This document shows, one piece after another, positions 1 through 7,047 of a DNA stretch of 33,377 nt (positions are counted from its first letter, which is position 1; every line of letters starts with the position of its first letter). This stretch comes from Novosphingobium sp. HII-3 (GTDB taxonomy: Bacteria > Pseudomonadota > Alphaproteobacteria > Sphingomonadales > Sphingomonadaceae): contig NZ_PPSM01000029.1 of NCBI RefSeq assembly GCF_002916655.1, positions 1 to 33,377 on the forward strand, read 5' to 3'. The position numbers were made by a program, and so were the translations under genes. The notes beneath the pieces were generated by a model. That model made no database searches. It was not told the origin of the DNA and saw only the letters and a program-made list of their open reading frames with translations.

Positions 1-1
1 C

Positions 2-112
2 TTCAATCGGATCAAGCAGTTCCGGGGCATCGCCACCCGATATGACAAGGATGCTGCCAACTATCTCGCGGCCATCAAGCTCATATGCGTCAGGCTGTGG
101 TGCAATGCGTAA
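2..112 (+). CDS. IS5-type transposase, C-terminal end only (cut by window edge)
   Basis: An open frame runs from the first bases to a TAA at 110-112. It encodes the last 36 residues of an IS5/IS4-type DDE transposase, recognisable from the motif RYDKDAANYLAAIK that closes the family's catalytic domain after the FNRIKQFR block. The rest of the gene lies before position 1, so intactness cannot be judged. Bases shortly after the stop (about 113-126) may contain the IS end, but the other end is not available to prove an inverted repeat. It sits beside a decayed integrase in a patch that looks like accumulated mobile DNA. Confidence 0.7.
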   Translation, partial: FNRIKQFRGIATRYDKDAANYLAAIKLICVRLWCNA

Positions 113-559
113 TGAGTCCACGCCCTAATCTTCCTTCGTGTTTGGTCCAGGGTGCGCTTTAGCCCCACCCTTGGGACAGCAATCTCCTCGCCCAAGGCAG
201 TCTTCAGGGCCCCAAAATCCGAGATAAATTTGGTCTACTTGAATGAGGGCAATGCGTGCAAAACCGGACGTTCCGAGTTATGTTCAGAAACGGCAGTATT
301 GTTCCCCAAGGCGACTTTTGGCGCTCGGCAAAACCGACCCTTAGTTGCCGTTCAGCGGCGATTTTTCGATTCCTAGGTGCAGACGGGCAGCTTTTCGTCG
401 GCTCCCGACCATAGTTGGTCCTTCAGATTAGCAACCGCGAACATTAGCTCCTGACAGAAGCTGCCGTTGAGCCCCTCGACCCGCAGTCGCGCCGTCAACA
501 CTGCTCGGGACGGCCGCCGATGGAATGGTCACGGCTGCGACAACCGATGCAGAAACAAG
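113..559. other. No supportable gene; debris between IS end and integrase remnant
   Basis: I see no convincing gene here. A 74-codon frame at 152-376 has no recognisable motif and is not supported by a good ribosome binding site. The part from about 430 to 559 may hold unrecognisable downstream sequence of the decayed integrase, since some open frame continues on the minus strand, but none of the catalytic boxes of a tyrosine recombinase (R, HxxR, Y) can be found in it. Confidence 0.5.
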
Positions 560-1208
560 CGTCTGCTCTTGTGCGTCGTGAAGCGCGGGAACCGGCGCCT
601 TCAGACATTGCTTTCTCCGCGATCCCGAACAGGGTAGACCCCTGCCTTTCGGCGCGCCCCCCTTGGCGATCGCGTATGTAAACACGGCGGAGATACGCTG
701 GCGAAGGCGCTTGGCCGTTTCGATAACTCCGCGATCCTCGATGGCAGTCAGCACCTCGAGTATTTTGGGCGGCGTCAACGACGTGATGGGCAACGACCCG
801 ATAGCGGGGAAGACATCTCTGTCGAGACTGTGAATTATGTCGTTGGCATGGACTCTGGCCGACCGCGATTTTGACCCTGTCGTGCCATTCCCTCGCAATC
901 CGTTCGAACGTGTTGCGACCAGCTTCGAGGTTCGCCTTGATCTTTGATTTCTTTTCGTTTGCCGGATCCTTCCCCTCATTCAGCTAGGCGCGCATCTCAT
1001 CTCTCCGCCCCCTGGCCTGAACGAGAGTGACCATCGGATAGGCTCCGAAAGCCATTGTCTTCTGCTTGCCATCATAGGCGTAGCTCCACTTCCAAAGCTT
1101 CGACCCGTTGGGTGTCACGAGGAGGTAGAGGCCGTGGCTGTCTGTCAGCTTGTAGGCTTTGTCGCGCGGCTTGGCCGCACGGATTTTTGCATCGCTCAAC
1201 ATCGTCAT
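560..1208 (-). pseudogene. Decayed P4-type tyrosine integrase
   Basis: The first ATG choices are at 1208 and 1202, giving the typical start MLSDAKIRAAKPRDKAYKL. An arm-binding DUF4102 domain follows, with TDSHGLYLLV, GSKLWKWSY and FGAYPMVTL. After RRDEMRA there is an in-frame TAG (985-987) where the family usually has Gln, and the same frame then continues with LNEGKDPANEKK and TFERIAREWHD to about 870. There the frame shifts, and the core-binding domain resumes as SLDRDVFPAIGSLPI and RLRQRISAVFTYAIAKG. Beyond about 660 the similarity fades and the catalytic domain is missing. With one stop, at least one frameshift and no active site, it cannot make an active recombinase. It lies just outside the intact element and points away from it, probably a relic of an older insertion. 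Confidence 0.85.
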
Positions 1209-1368
1209 GTACGAGACCAGGTTCTCCGTGAGCCGAGACCCACGAATCGATACCATGCCTCGAGTGGAGTCCAGTGGACGCTCATGGCCACGCTGAGCCG
1301 TTAAGCTCTCGATTTCTCAGGAAAGTGTCCAGCCGGGTGGACTTCCATAACCCTCTGCGGAGGGGCGC

Positions 1369-1391
1369 ATGGCGGAGACGCCGTCCGCCAT
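1369..1391. repeat. attL with core-type inverted repeat
   Basis: The 14-bp att repeat (1370-1383) lies inside a larger dyad: ATGGCGGA at 1369-1376 is the exact reverse complement of TCCGCCAT at 1384-1391, separated by the 7-bp GACGCCG. Two inverted recombinase half-sites around a 6-8 bp spacer is the standard layout of a tyrosine-recombinase core site, so GACGCCG is a plausible strand-exchange overlap. That spacer is present in both att copies. The assignment of half-sites is inference. Confidence 0.7.
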
Positions 1392-1398
1392 AAAGACC

Positions 1399-1410
1399 CC
1401 CCCTAGGGGG
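1399..1410. repeat. Perfect 12-bp palindrome CCCCCTAGGGGG
   Basis: CCCCC-TA-GGGGG lies just inside the attL end, between the core site and the integrase gene. It is within a 7-C run followed by TAGGGGG. Its role is unknown; it could be a protein-binding site in the integrase control region. Confidence 0.4.
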
Positions 1411-1510
1411 CCATTTCGACCGGACCTTAACCCAAAACGAAGGTTTTCTGCGGTTAATTTGTCCATCGAAAATCATGGCAGTTGCAAACCGACGCACCAA
1501 ATGGCACACC

Positions 1511-1540
1511 GTTGCAGGTGTCTTTGGTGGGTAGATGGTG
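1511..1540 (+). promoter_or_regulatory. Putative integrase arm-type site, left end
   Basis: GTTGCA (1511-1516) and TGGTGGGTAGATGGTG (1525-1540) recur at the other end of the element at 8213-8218 and 8227-8242 with the same 14-bp offset and one mismatch in the 16-mer. The piece TGCAGGTGTCTTTG (1513-1526) also recurs with one mismatch at 6010-6023. Repeats near both att sites are what the N-terminal DUF4102 arm-binding domain of this integrase class is expected to recognise. Lying directly before the integrase start, the site could also autoregulate int. Confidence 0.55.
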
Positions 1541-1546
1541 GTTTGA

Positions 1547-2833
1547 ATGCCTGTTGTCGCGAAGGAATTGAACCCCAAGGAATTGGATGCGCGCATCGTC
1601 GCCACTGTGGCCGAGATGGGCCAATCAGGCCAAAAGCATAGCGCCCGCATCCCTGTCGGCGGTCGCCCGCCTGGCCTGATGCTTCAGATTACGCCAGCGG
1701 GATCGGCATCATGGATTTTCCGGGCGACAATCGGGGGCAAGCGGCGCGAGTTGGGCTTGGGGCCATATAGTCCTACCGATCGCAGCCGATCCGTTTCGCT
1801 GGCGCAGGCTCGCAAGGCCGCTGCGGAGATCAGAGCGGGACGCGACCCTGTGGCCGACCGACGCGGGACCGAACAACCGACCGCGTTTAAGGAGGTGGCC
1901 GAAGCGTTTCTGTCAGCCAATCGTGACGGCTGGAAAAACGACAAGCACAAGGCGCAATGGGAATCCACGCTGTCCACATGGGTCTATCCGCGCATCGGGG
2001 ACAAGCCTGTCGCGACGATCGACCGCAACGCCGTTGAAGCGCTGCTTATGCAGCCGGTGGAGAAAGCGGACGGCAAGCCCCTGTGGACGGCACGGCACGA
2101 GACGGCCACACGGGTCCGGCAACGCGTAGAAGCGGTATTTGCATACGCCATCGCCCGAAACCATCGGAGCGACAATCCAGCTAGCCGGGATGGCCTGTTG
2201 CCCATTTTGCCGAAGCTGTCCAAGGACGCCAAACGGGCCAAGCATCACGCGGCGCTACCATACGCTGAAGCGCCTGCATTCATCACCGCATTGCGTGAAC
2301 GGGAAGGCACGGCGGCGCAGGCATTGCTATTTACGATCCTGACAGCGGCGCGATCGGGCGAAGTGCGAAACGCGGAATGGTGCGAAATCGACATGGAACG
2401 CGCAGCGTGGACGATCCCCGCAAGTCGGATGAAGGCAGGACGCGAACACGTGGTGCCGTTGTCTGATGCAGCGATGGCGATCTTGTCGGCCACAGTTGAG
2501 GATGAGCGCAAAGGACTAGTGTTTGCTGGTGCGAAAGCAGGCGTGCCTATGTCAGACATGACAATGGCCGCTGTCCTGAAGCGAATGGGACGAACTGATC
2601 TGACTGTGCACGGATTTCGCAGTACGTTCCGCGATTGGGCAGGCGAGACAACGAGCCATGCGCGAGAGGTCATCGAGCACGCGCTGGCGCACCGACTCGC
2701 GGACAAGGCCGAAGCGGCATATCAGCGCGGAACACTCATGCCGAAGCGTGTTCGCCTGATGGCAGATTGGGCCGGTTACTTGGACGGCCACGACGGTGCA
2801 ACTGTGGTCGCAATGAAGCGGAGTGCGGCGTGA
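1547..2833 (+). CDS. P4-type tyrosine integrase of the element
   Basis: This 428-aa protein would catalyse site-specific insertion and excision of the element. Residues about 5-105 form the DUF4102 arm-binding domain (GGRPPGLMLQITPAG, SWIFRATIGGKRRELGLG). Residues about 112-210 form the SAM-like core-binding domain (RVRQRVEAVFAYAIA). Residues about 235-410 form the catalytic domain with the full set: R269 in TAARSGEVR, H355 and R358 in HGFRSTFRDWA, H382 in ALAHRL, and the nucleophile Y392 in EAAYQRG. The length is normal for the family. It reads inward from the att repeat at 1370-1383 and is the obvious partner of the tRNA-Ser site. All catalytic residues are present, unlike the remnant at 560-1208, so it is probably active. 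The start at 1547 keeps the whole arm domain. Confidence 0.95.
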   Translation: MPVVAKELNPKELDARIVATVAEMGQSGQKHSARIPVGGRPPGLMLQITPAGSASWIFRATIGGKRRELGLGPYSPTDRSRSVSLAQARKAAAEIRAGRDPVADRRGTEQPTAFKEVAEAFLSANRDGWKNDKHKAQWESTLSTWVYPRIGDKPVATIDRNAVEALLMQPVEKADGKPLWTARHETATRVRQRVEAVFAYAIARNHRSDNPASRDGLLPILPKLSKDAKRAKHHAALPYAEAPAFITALREREGTAAQALLFTILTAARSGEVRNAEWCEIDMERAAWTIPASRMKAGREHVVPLSDAAMAILSATVEDERKGLVFAGAKAGVPMSDMTMAAVLKRMGRTDLTVHGFRSTFRDWAGETTSHAREVIEHALAHRLADKAEAAYQRGTLMPKRVRLMADWAGYLDGHDGATVVAMKRSAA

Positions 2834-2840
2834 CACAGCA

Positions 2841-3047
2841 TCAGTCATTGTATCCGATTACATAAACTTCGGCGCTATCACTTAAACCGTCAATAAATTT
2901 CTCAACCTCGCCTCGTGGCAATGAAATTCTCATCTGTCCGCTGAAATTTGACGCGGTCGATCCCGCTCGCGTTGTGCAAGTGATCACAAAGCCCCGGAAA
3001 TCGCGCGGTGCCTTCTCGCCCTTCTTAATGTGAATAACTTTCGGCAC
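2841..3047 (-). CDS. Small hypothetical protein, 68 aa
   Basis: This short convergent gene begins 7 bp after the integrase stop codon. I chose the GTG at 3047 because AGGAG precedes it by 8 nt on the minus strand; an ATG further upstream at 3083 lacks such a site. The product begins MPKVIHIKKGEKAPRDFRGF and has an alternating polar/hydrophobic pattern suggesting a small beta-rich fold, with a phenylalanine- and serine-rich middle and no TM segment. I do not recognise a family. It is the only minus-strand gene of the element and diverges from alpA, so the 3048-3287 gap probably holds divergent promoters. A role in regulating int or alpA is possible but not shown. Confidence 0.6.
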   Translation of the reverse strand: MPKVIHIKKGEKAPRDFRGFVITCTTRAGSTASNFSGQMRISLPRGEVEKFIDGLSDSAEVYVIGYND

Positions 3048-3123
3048 GCTACAAACTCCTTGACCAATGGGCCAATCTGCCATTTAATGAATCGCGTTGC
3101 AAGTCGGATGGCGCGCAGCGTCC

Positions 3124-3212
3124 GGGTTGGATGACCCATGCCGGTTGGCCCGGTGCAGGCGCGGATGCGCAATACTCGGAGGAAGACCGAGGGACAGGGT
3201 TGGATGACCCAA
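3124..3212. repeat. Tandem operator-like repeats before alpA
   Basis: GGGTTGGATGACCCA occurs at 3124-3138 and again at 3197-3211, 73 bp apart centre to centre (about seven helical turns). The second copy extends to GTTGG-ATGAC-CCAAC (3198-3212), a dyad with a 5-bp centre. The copies sit in the 240-bp gap between the divergent small gene and the AlpA-like gene. This is the arrangement of operators for a dimeric regulator acting with DNA looping or cooperativity. The binding protein is unknown. Confidence 0.55.
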
Positions 3213-3287
3213 CGCCGGGGAGGGTCCGGTGCGCTGTGGATGGATATCCCGCGCTTCCCAAAATCTTCGATCCGAAAGACCGCCACT

Positions 3288-3482
3288 ATGGGCCAGTTTC
3301 TCCCAATCGACGGCGTAGCTGCGCGCTACGCAACATCAAAACACAGCATTTACCGCTGGATGCGCGATCAGCGCGACTTTCCGGTTCCCATCGTTCTGCC
3401 GTCCGGCTTGAAGCGCTGGAGTGTGGCCGATCTGGTCGCATGGGAGAGCCAAAACCGGGCCGACGCCGATTATAACGCCTGA
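3288..3482 (+). CDS. AlpA-like winged-helix regulator, 64 aa
   Basis: A small MerR/AlpA-type DNA-binding protein. The helix-turn-helix covers residues about 7-27 (PIDGVAARYATSKHSIYRWM), and the wing and second helix cover about 30-55 (FPVPIVLPSGLKRWSVADLVAW), the usual AlpA order ending in the D-L-V-A-W helix. The size matches the family when starting at the ATG at 3288; an in-frame ATG at 3240 would add 16 unconserved residues. In P4-like elements AlpA proteins control integrase expression or excision, and this is the inferred role here. The repeats at 3124-3212 lie upstream. The replication gene follows after 64 bp. Confidence 0.8.
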   Translation: MGQFLPIDGVAARYATSKHSIYRWMRDQRDFPVPIVLPSGLKRWSVADLVAWESQNRADADYNA

Positions 3483-3489
3483 AACGAAG

Positions 3490-3528
3490 CGACCCGCTCC
3501 ACCGATAGCAGGACGGCGCAACGGGTCG
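3490..3528 (+). other. Stem-loop between alpA and the replication gene
   Basis: CGACCCG (3490-3496) pairs with CGGGTCG (3522-3528) across a 25-nt loop. It lies in the leader of the prim-pol gene and has no U-tract, so it is not a standard terminator. It could attenuate or stabilise the transcript. Only the symmetry is seen. Confidence 0.3.
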
Positions 3529-3546
3529 GAATAGGACATTTCACAC

Positions 3547-5853
3547 ATGACAAATACCGCAACCGCTACGGCGGCGCAACCTGCCGTGCCCGCCGCTCTC
3601 ATCCCGTTCGGCCAGTTCGTAACATGGCGCCTTATCCAGCGACCCGGCGAGCCGAAGCCCCGCAAGGTGCCGTTCGATCCGAAAACCGGCTTGCCTGCCA
3701 GCGTGAACGATCCGGGCACCTGGGCCGATCATGCAACGGCCATCGCGGCCCATGCGGCGGGCGGGTGCAATGGCATCGGCTTTGTGTTCACTGAGAGCGA
3801 CCCGTTCGTTTTCGTCGATCTCGACGACTGCGCCGATCCGACCACAGGGCAGTGGAACGCTCAGGCGCAGGCGATCATGGCGGCGCTGCCGGGCGCGTGG
3901 GAAGTCTCGCAATCCGGCAAGGGGCTGCACGGCGTCGGCAGGCTGCTCGATCCGGCCCAACTGGCCCACAAGCGCCGGAAATTCAACGGTGTCGAGGTCT
4001 ATCCGCACGCACGCTTCATGGCGATCGGCGGCGGCAGATGGTATGGTGAGCCGCTGCACGACTGGACCGCCGCGCTTGCCGGATGGGTGCCGGATGCCGA
4101 GAAGCTGACGGATTTCCCGGCGGTCGATTGGGCGGATGCGCCGCGCGAAGGTTACGATGGTCCGGCAGATGATGACGAACTGATCCGCCGCGCGACCACG
4201 GGCAAGACGCCGCTGGCCCGCATGGGCCTGCTGGCCCCGTTTACTGCACTGTGGACGGCAGACGGGGCGATCCTCGGCCAATATTGGCCGGATGAATCCC
4301 GCGCATTCGATCACAGTGGCGCCGATCTGGCCCTGTGCAACGCGCTCGCATGGTGGACGGGCTGCAATCCTGCGCGGATGCTGCGCCTGTTCCAGCGTTC
4401 CGCGCTATGGCGTGACGATGAGCGCAAAGCGCGGCTCGCTATCGCGAAGGCAATTGCTGATCCAAACCGTAAATATTTGAGCCGAACTCAACGCCTGAAA
4501 GAAGACGCGAGCATTGGGGATCAAGCTGCCGATCTAATTCCGACGATCCTAACGATTGATGAAGCAAAGGACGATCTGGTCTATGTCGGCCACGGGTCTG
4601 CTGTGGTTTCGCGCCGGTCCAAACGCTCGCGCAATTACACCGATGCGGTGCGCGAATACGCTGCCTCGCAGCACACCGTGGACACCGGACGCATTGACGA
4701 CAACGGCAGGTCAATCACCAAAGATGTTCCCGTGTTGCCCCTGTGGCTCAAGGCACCCGACCGCATCAGCGTGGACGTAGTGACATGGGACCCATCGGCG
4801 GGCGAATTCTGTTCGCCACCAGAGAAAACCAACGCTGGCGGGCGTGCGTACAACATGTGGACTGGCCTGAATCTGTCACCCCCACCGGACAATTGGCGAG
4901 AGCGCGCCAAGCCGTTTGTAGATCACATTGCATACCTAGTGCCGGACGATGCCGATCGGTGGCGCTTTACGTGCTGGTTGGCGCACATTTTCCAGCAACC
5001 CGGAGTTTTGCCGCACACGTCTTACCTGATGGTGGCGGAAAAGCATGGCACCGGACGCGGGACGCTCTGCAGCATTCTCACGCGGGCGCTTGCGGGCCAT
5101 GTGGCCGCAAATGTCACCACCGATGCTCTGTTCGGGGATTTCAACGGACGTCTCGCTGGCAAATTGCTCGCGACGGTCGATGAGGTGCGAGAAGGAATGT
5201 CGTCTGATCGGCACAACAAGGCGAACACGCTGCGATCTAAAGCGACCGAAGAATTTCGTGAAATCAACCCAAAGTACGGGATGCGCACCGTCGAGCGCAA
5301 CTGCTGTCGATGGCTCTATTGCTCAAATCACCTCGACGCCCTGCCGTTCGATGATGAGGACAGGCGGCTGATCGTCATCGAAAATCCCAAAAGCGCAGCC
5401 GGTGCCGAATGGTTTGATTTCCTTCATGCCGAAATGGCTGATCCGGACTTCATTGCCAGCGTTCAACATTACCTGCTGACGTTCGACCTTGCGGGCTACA
5501 ATGCCCATGAACCTGCGCCGCTGTCGCCCATGAAGCAGCGCGCATTGGCTATGATGCGGTCGGGGGCCGAACACGCCGTGCGAGAATTCGCCCGCAGGTG
5601 GCCGGGTGACTTCGCGACGCTTGCCGACCTTCGCGTTTTCATCGGGGAAGAGAACGGGTGTTCGGATGCCGCACTGCGCCAATACATCGCAAAGGCCGGA
5701 ATGTCGTCCGGGAAAACGCGGATCAAGTTCGGCCCAACGCCGCAAACCGTCCTCGTCGTTCGCGGTGCGATCACGGCATCTGATCTTGATGATGGGATGA
5801 AGCCAGAAATCAAGGCTGCGATTGAGGCATCAAGGGCGTCGTTCGACGGCTGA
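3547..5853 (+). CDS. Prim-pol/SF3 helicase replication protein (phage NrS-1 polymerase type)
   Basis: This 768-aa protein probably primes and unwinds the element's DNA. The N-terminal part (about 15-185) has the archaeo-eukaryotic primase signatures: FVFVDLDD with D91 and D93, then SGKGLHGV with H128, then VEVYPHARFMAIGG with E150 and R156. The C-terminal part (about 455-625) is a DUF5906/SF3 AAA+ helicase: a Walker A position EKHGTGRGT (499-506), Walker B LLATVDE (D545, E546), motif C WLYCSNH (N594) and DEDRR with R606-R607. The Walker A is odd: the usual GK[ST] reads R-G-T, so the lysine is an arginine. The order and length match phage NrS-1 polymerase-type proteins, which join primase, polymerase and helicase functions. 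It is followed directly by an origin-like inverted repeat. It is the functional counterpart of P4 alpha or PICI Pri-Rep. Confidence 0.88.
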   Translation: MTNTATATAAQPAVPAALIPFGQFVTWRLIQRPGEPKPRKVPFDPKTGLPASVNDPGTWADHATAIAAHAAGGCNGIGFVFTESDPFVFVDLDDCADPTTGQWNAQAQAIMAALPGAWEVSQSGKGLHGVGRLLDPAQLAHKRRKFNGVEVYPHARFMAIGGGRWYGEPLHDWTAALAGWVPDAEKLTDFPAVDWADAPREGYDGPADDDELIRRATTGKTPLARMGLLAPFTALWTADGAILGQYWPDESRAFDHSGADLALCNALAWWTGCNPARMLRLFQRSALWRDDERKARLAIAKAIADPNRKYLSRTQRLKEDASIGDQAADLIPTILTIDEAKDDLVYVGHGSAVVSRRSKRSRNYTDAVREYAASQHTVDTGRIDDNGRSITKDVPVLPLWLKAPDRISVDVVTWDPSAGEFCSPPEKTNAGGRAYNMWTGLNLSPPPDNWRERAKPFVDHIAYLVPDDADRWRFTCWLAHIFQQPGVLPHTSYLMVAEKHGTGRGTLCSILTRALAGHVAANVTTDALFGDFNGRLAGKLLATVDEVREGMSSDRHNKANTLRSKATEEFREINPKYGMRTVERNCCRWLYCSNHLDALPFDDEDRRLIVIENPKSAAGAEWFDFLHAEMADPDFIASVQHYLLTFDLAGYNAHEPAPLSPMKQRALAMMRSGAEHAVREFARRWPGDFATLADLRVFIGEENGCSDAALRQYIAKAGMSSGKTRIKFGPTPQTVLVVRGAITASDLDDGMKPEIKAAIEASRASFDG

Positions 5854-5855
5854 TC

Positions 5856-5979
5856 GGGACACTAGGGACACCAGAAACACCACTCCTAAAAAAGGCCAAA
5901 TCAAAATCAGGTATAAGTGATAATCCTTTTTCTATTCCGTACTTTCCGAAAGTGGTGTTTTCGGTGTCCCTAGTGTCCC
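5856..5979. repeat. 29-bp inverted repeat with A/T-rich centre; candidate origin
   Basis: The arm at 5856-5884 is the reverse complement of the arm at 5951-5979 at 27 of 29 positions; the two differences are adjacent. Each arm contains GGGACAC twice in direct orientation at 9-bp spacing (GGGACACTAGGGACACC), giving four copies in all. The 66-bp centre is much richer in A/T than the flanks, with A6 and T5 runs (AAAAAAGG at 5888, CCTTTTT at 5925). It begins 3 bp after the prim-pol stop. Iterons plus an A/T-rich unwinding region next to the initiator gene is the standard layout of an origin (compare P4 ori/crr). A strong transcript hairpin or a structured RNA are the alternatives. Confidence 0.65.
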
Positions 5980-6009
5980 ACACCCGTGAACGAATTAGTT
6001 GCAAGTTGG

Positions 6010-6049
6010 TGCAGGTGACTTTGACGCGCTTTCATAACCGCGTCACTAT
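6010..6049 (+). promoter_or_regulatory. Possible promoter of the accessory cassette, with arm-site-like word
   Basis: TTGACG (6021-6026) and CACTAT (6044-6049) are separated by 17 bp, a fair -35 and a weak -10, about 28 bp before the ATG at 6077. Overlapping the -35 is TGCAGGTGACTTTG (6010-6023), which matches 13 of 14 bases of the word at 1513-1526 before the integrase gene. Shared control by integrase or a regulator is a possible reading. Confidence 0.4.
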
Positions 6050-6076
6050 TGGATCACCTATACGGAAGGATTAATT

Positions 6077-6826
6077 ATGACGATTTCAGTGAACCATACT
6101 GCACACGGCACGCAGATTTCGGACGGGGACCGCATCCAGTTCTTTGCGCCGAATGGTATTGTGGATCATCCCGCCATGAAGGCGTCGCTGGCACCTCTGG
6201 TGGCGGCCCTCGCTGGAACAGCCGAAACGATGGCCGAGCGGAGCGCCGAACTTACCGCTACCGGGCGGGTTGCCCTGGCCCGGACGATGTTGTCGCCCAC
6301 CGCCCCCACGCACTTTCAAGCGGCAGTTCGCGCCGTCCCTGCCGCCCTTGCCGCTGTTGACCGTGAGGACGCCGACATGAGGCCGAAACGGCCCGCATTG
6401 TCCGACGCCCGAGCCGTCGAGCATCGCGGCAACGCGCTGCGCATGAAGCTGCCTGATGTGATCCGCATCGCCAGCGAAGATCACGAATTTCGCAGGGCTG
6501 TTGCGGAAGGCTCGCCAGCAATGAGCGGTCTGCCTGCCGACATCCATGCGCGCCTTCAGGCCGACGATGCGCGGGACGCACTGGCAACGGCGTGGGCGAG
6601 CCAGCACGCGAAGGCGTCACCATCGGCGGACGATCCCGTGCCCGCCAGTGTCGACATGGCCCCGGCATACGCTTGGGCGGACGCATTCAATGCACGGGTG
6701 ACCGCCGAACGTCAGGCGATCGCCAGCGTCTCCCCGTTCCTCGCGTCAGTCGTGACCGTAGTTGCCGCTATGACCGACACGACGCGAGACGACGCATTCG
6801 CTTTTCTGACGGGCGCAAACCCGTGA
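6077..6826 (+). CDS. Hypothetical protein, 249 aa, first gene of the cassette
   Basis: I do not recognise a family. The protein is alanine-rich and acidic, with no TM segment, signal peptide or cysteine motif. The N-terminus MTISVNHTAHGTQISDGDRI looks like short beta strands, with FFAPNG following. The rest (about 30-245) appears helical with repeated Ala/Asp/Arg blocks and ends DDAFAFLTGANP. The start is supported by GGAAGGA at 6064-6070, 6 nt before the ATG. It opens a block of four genes joined by 4-bp stop/start overlaps (6823, 7044, 7466), so it is probably made in step with the next three. A structural, packaging or host-interaction role is possible, but nothing in the sequence decides between them. 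Confidence 0.75.
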   Translation: MTISVNHTAHGTQISDGDRIQFFAPNGIVDHPAMKASLAPLVAALAGTAETMAERSAELTATGRVALARTMLSPTAPTHFQAAVRAVPAALAAVDREDADMRPKRPALSDARAVEHRGNALRMKLPDVIRIASEDHEFRRAVAEGSPAMSGLPADIHARLQADDARDALATAWASQHAKASPSADDPVPASVDMAPAYAWADAFNARVTAERQAIASVSPFLASVVTVVAAMTDTTRDDAFAFLTGANP

Positions 6827-7047
6827 GCGGATTGCGCGCACTTCCCCGGCAGGTTCGTCTGCCGGGGTTCGACACGATCAACGCCGACCATCTTCGCATC
6901 GCTTTAGGCGTGAGCCGTTCGGTGCTGCATAGATGGCGCAAAGATCATGGTTTTCCAAAGGGATACAGGTGCGGAAACGCCGTTGTGTCCCTGGAAGCAG
7001 AAGTCGCGCAATGGCTGCGTGCGCATGGCGTCGAGGTGGTGGAATGA
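6823..7047 (+). CDS. AlpA/MerR-like helix-turn-helix protein, 74 aa
   Basis: The GTG at 6823 overlaps the preceding TGA (GTGA, 6823-6826), which fixes the start by coupling; an open frame extends further upstream but lies inside the 249-aa gene. Residues about 21-40 (ADHLRIALGVSRSVLHRWRK) form a helix-turn-helix, followed by the wing HGFPKGYRCGNAVVSLEAEV and a closing helix QWLRAHGV. This is the same plan as the AlpA-like protein at 3288-3482, but the two sequences differ clearly, so they are not recent copies. Within a coupled operon it could be the cassette's own regulator or a DNA-recognition partner of the next gene, much as small terminase subunits use winged-helix domains. The latter is speculation. 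Confidence 0.72.
   Translation: MSGLRALPRQVRLPGFDTINADHLRIALGVSRSVLHRWRKDHGFPKGYRCGNAVVSLEAEVAQWLRAHGVEVVE

Noticed and set aside
152..376. 74-codon plus-strand frame in the left debris
   Set aside because: No family motif, no good ribosome binding site, and biased composition unlike neighbouring genes.
3541..4314. 257-codon minus-strand frame opposite the prim-pol gene
   Set aside because: It overlaps the primase domain with all its motifs intact on the plus strand; no recognisable protein features.
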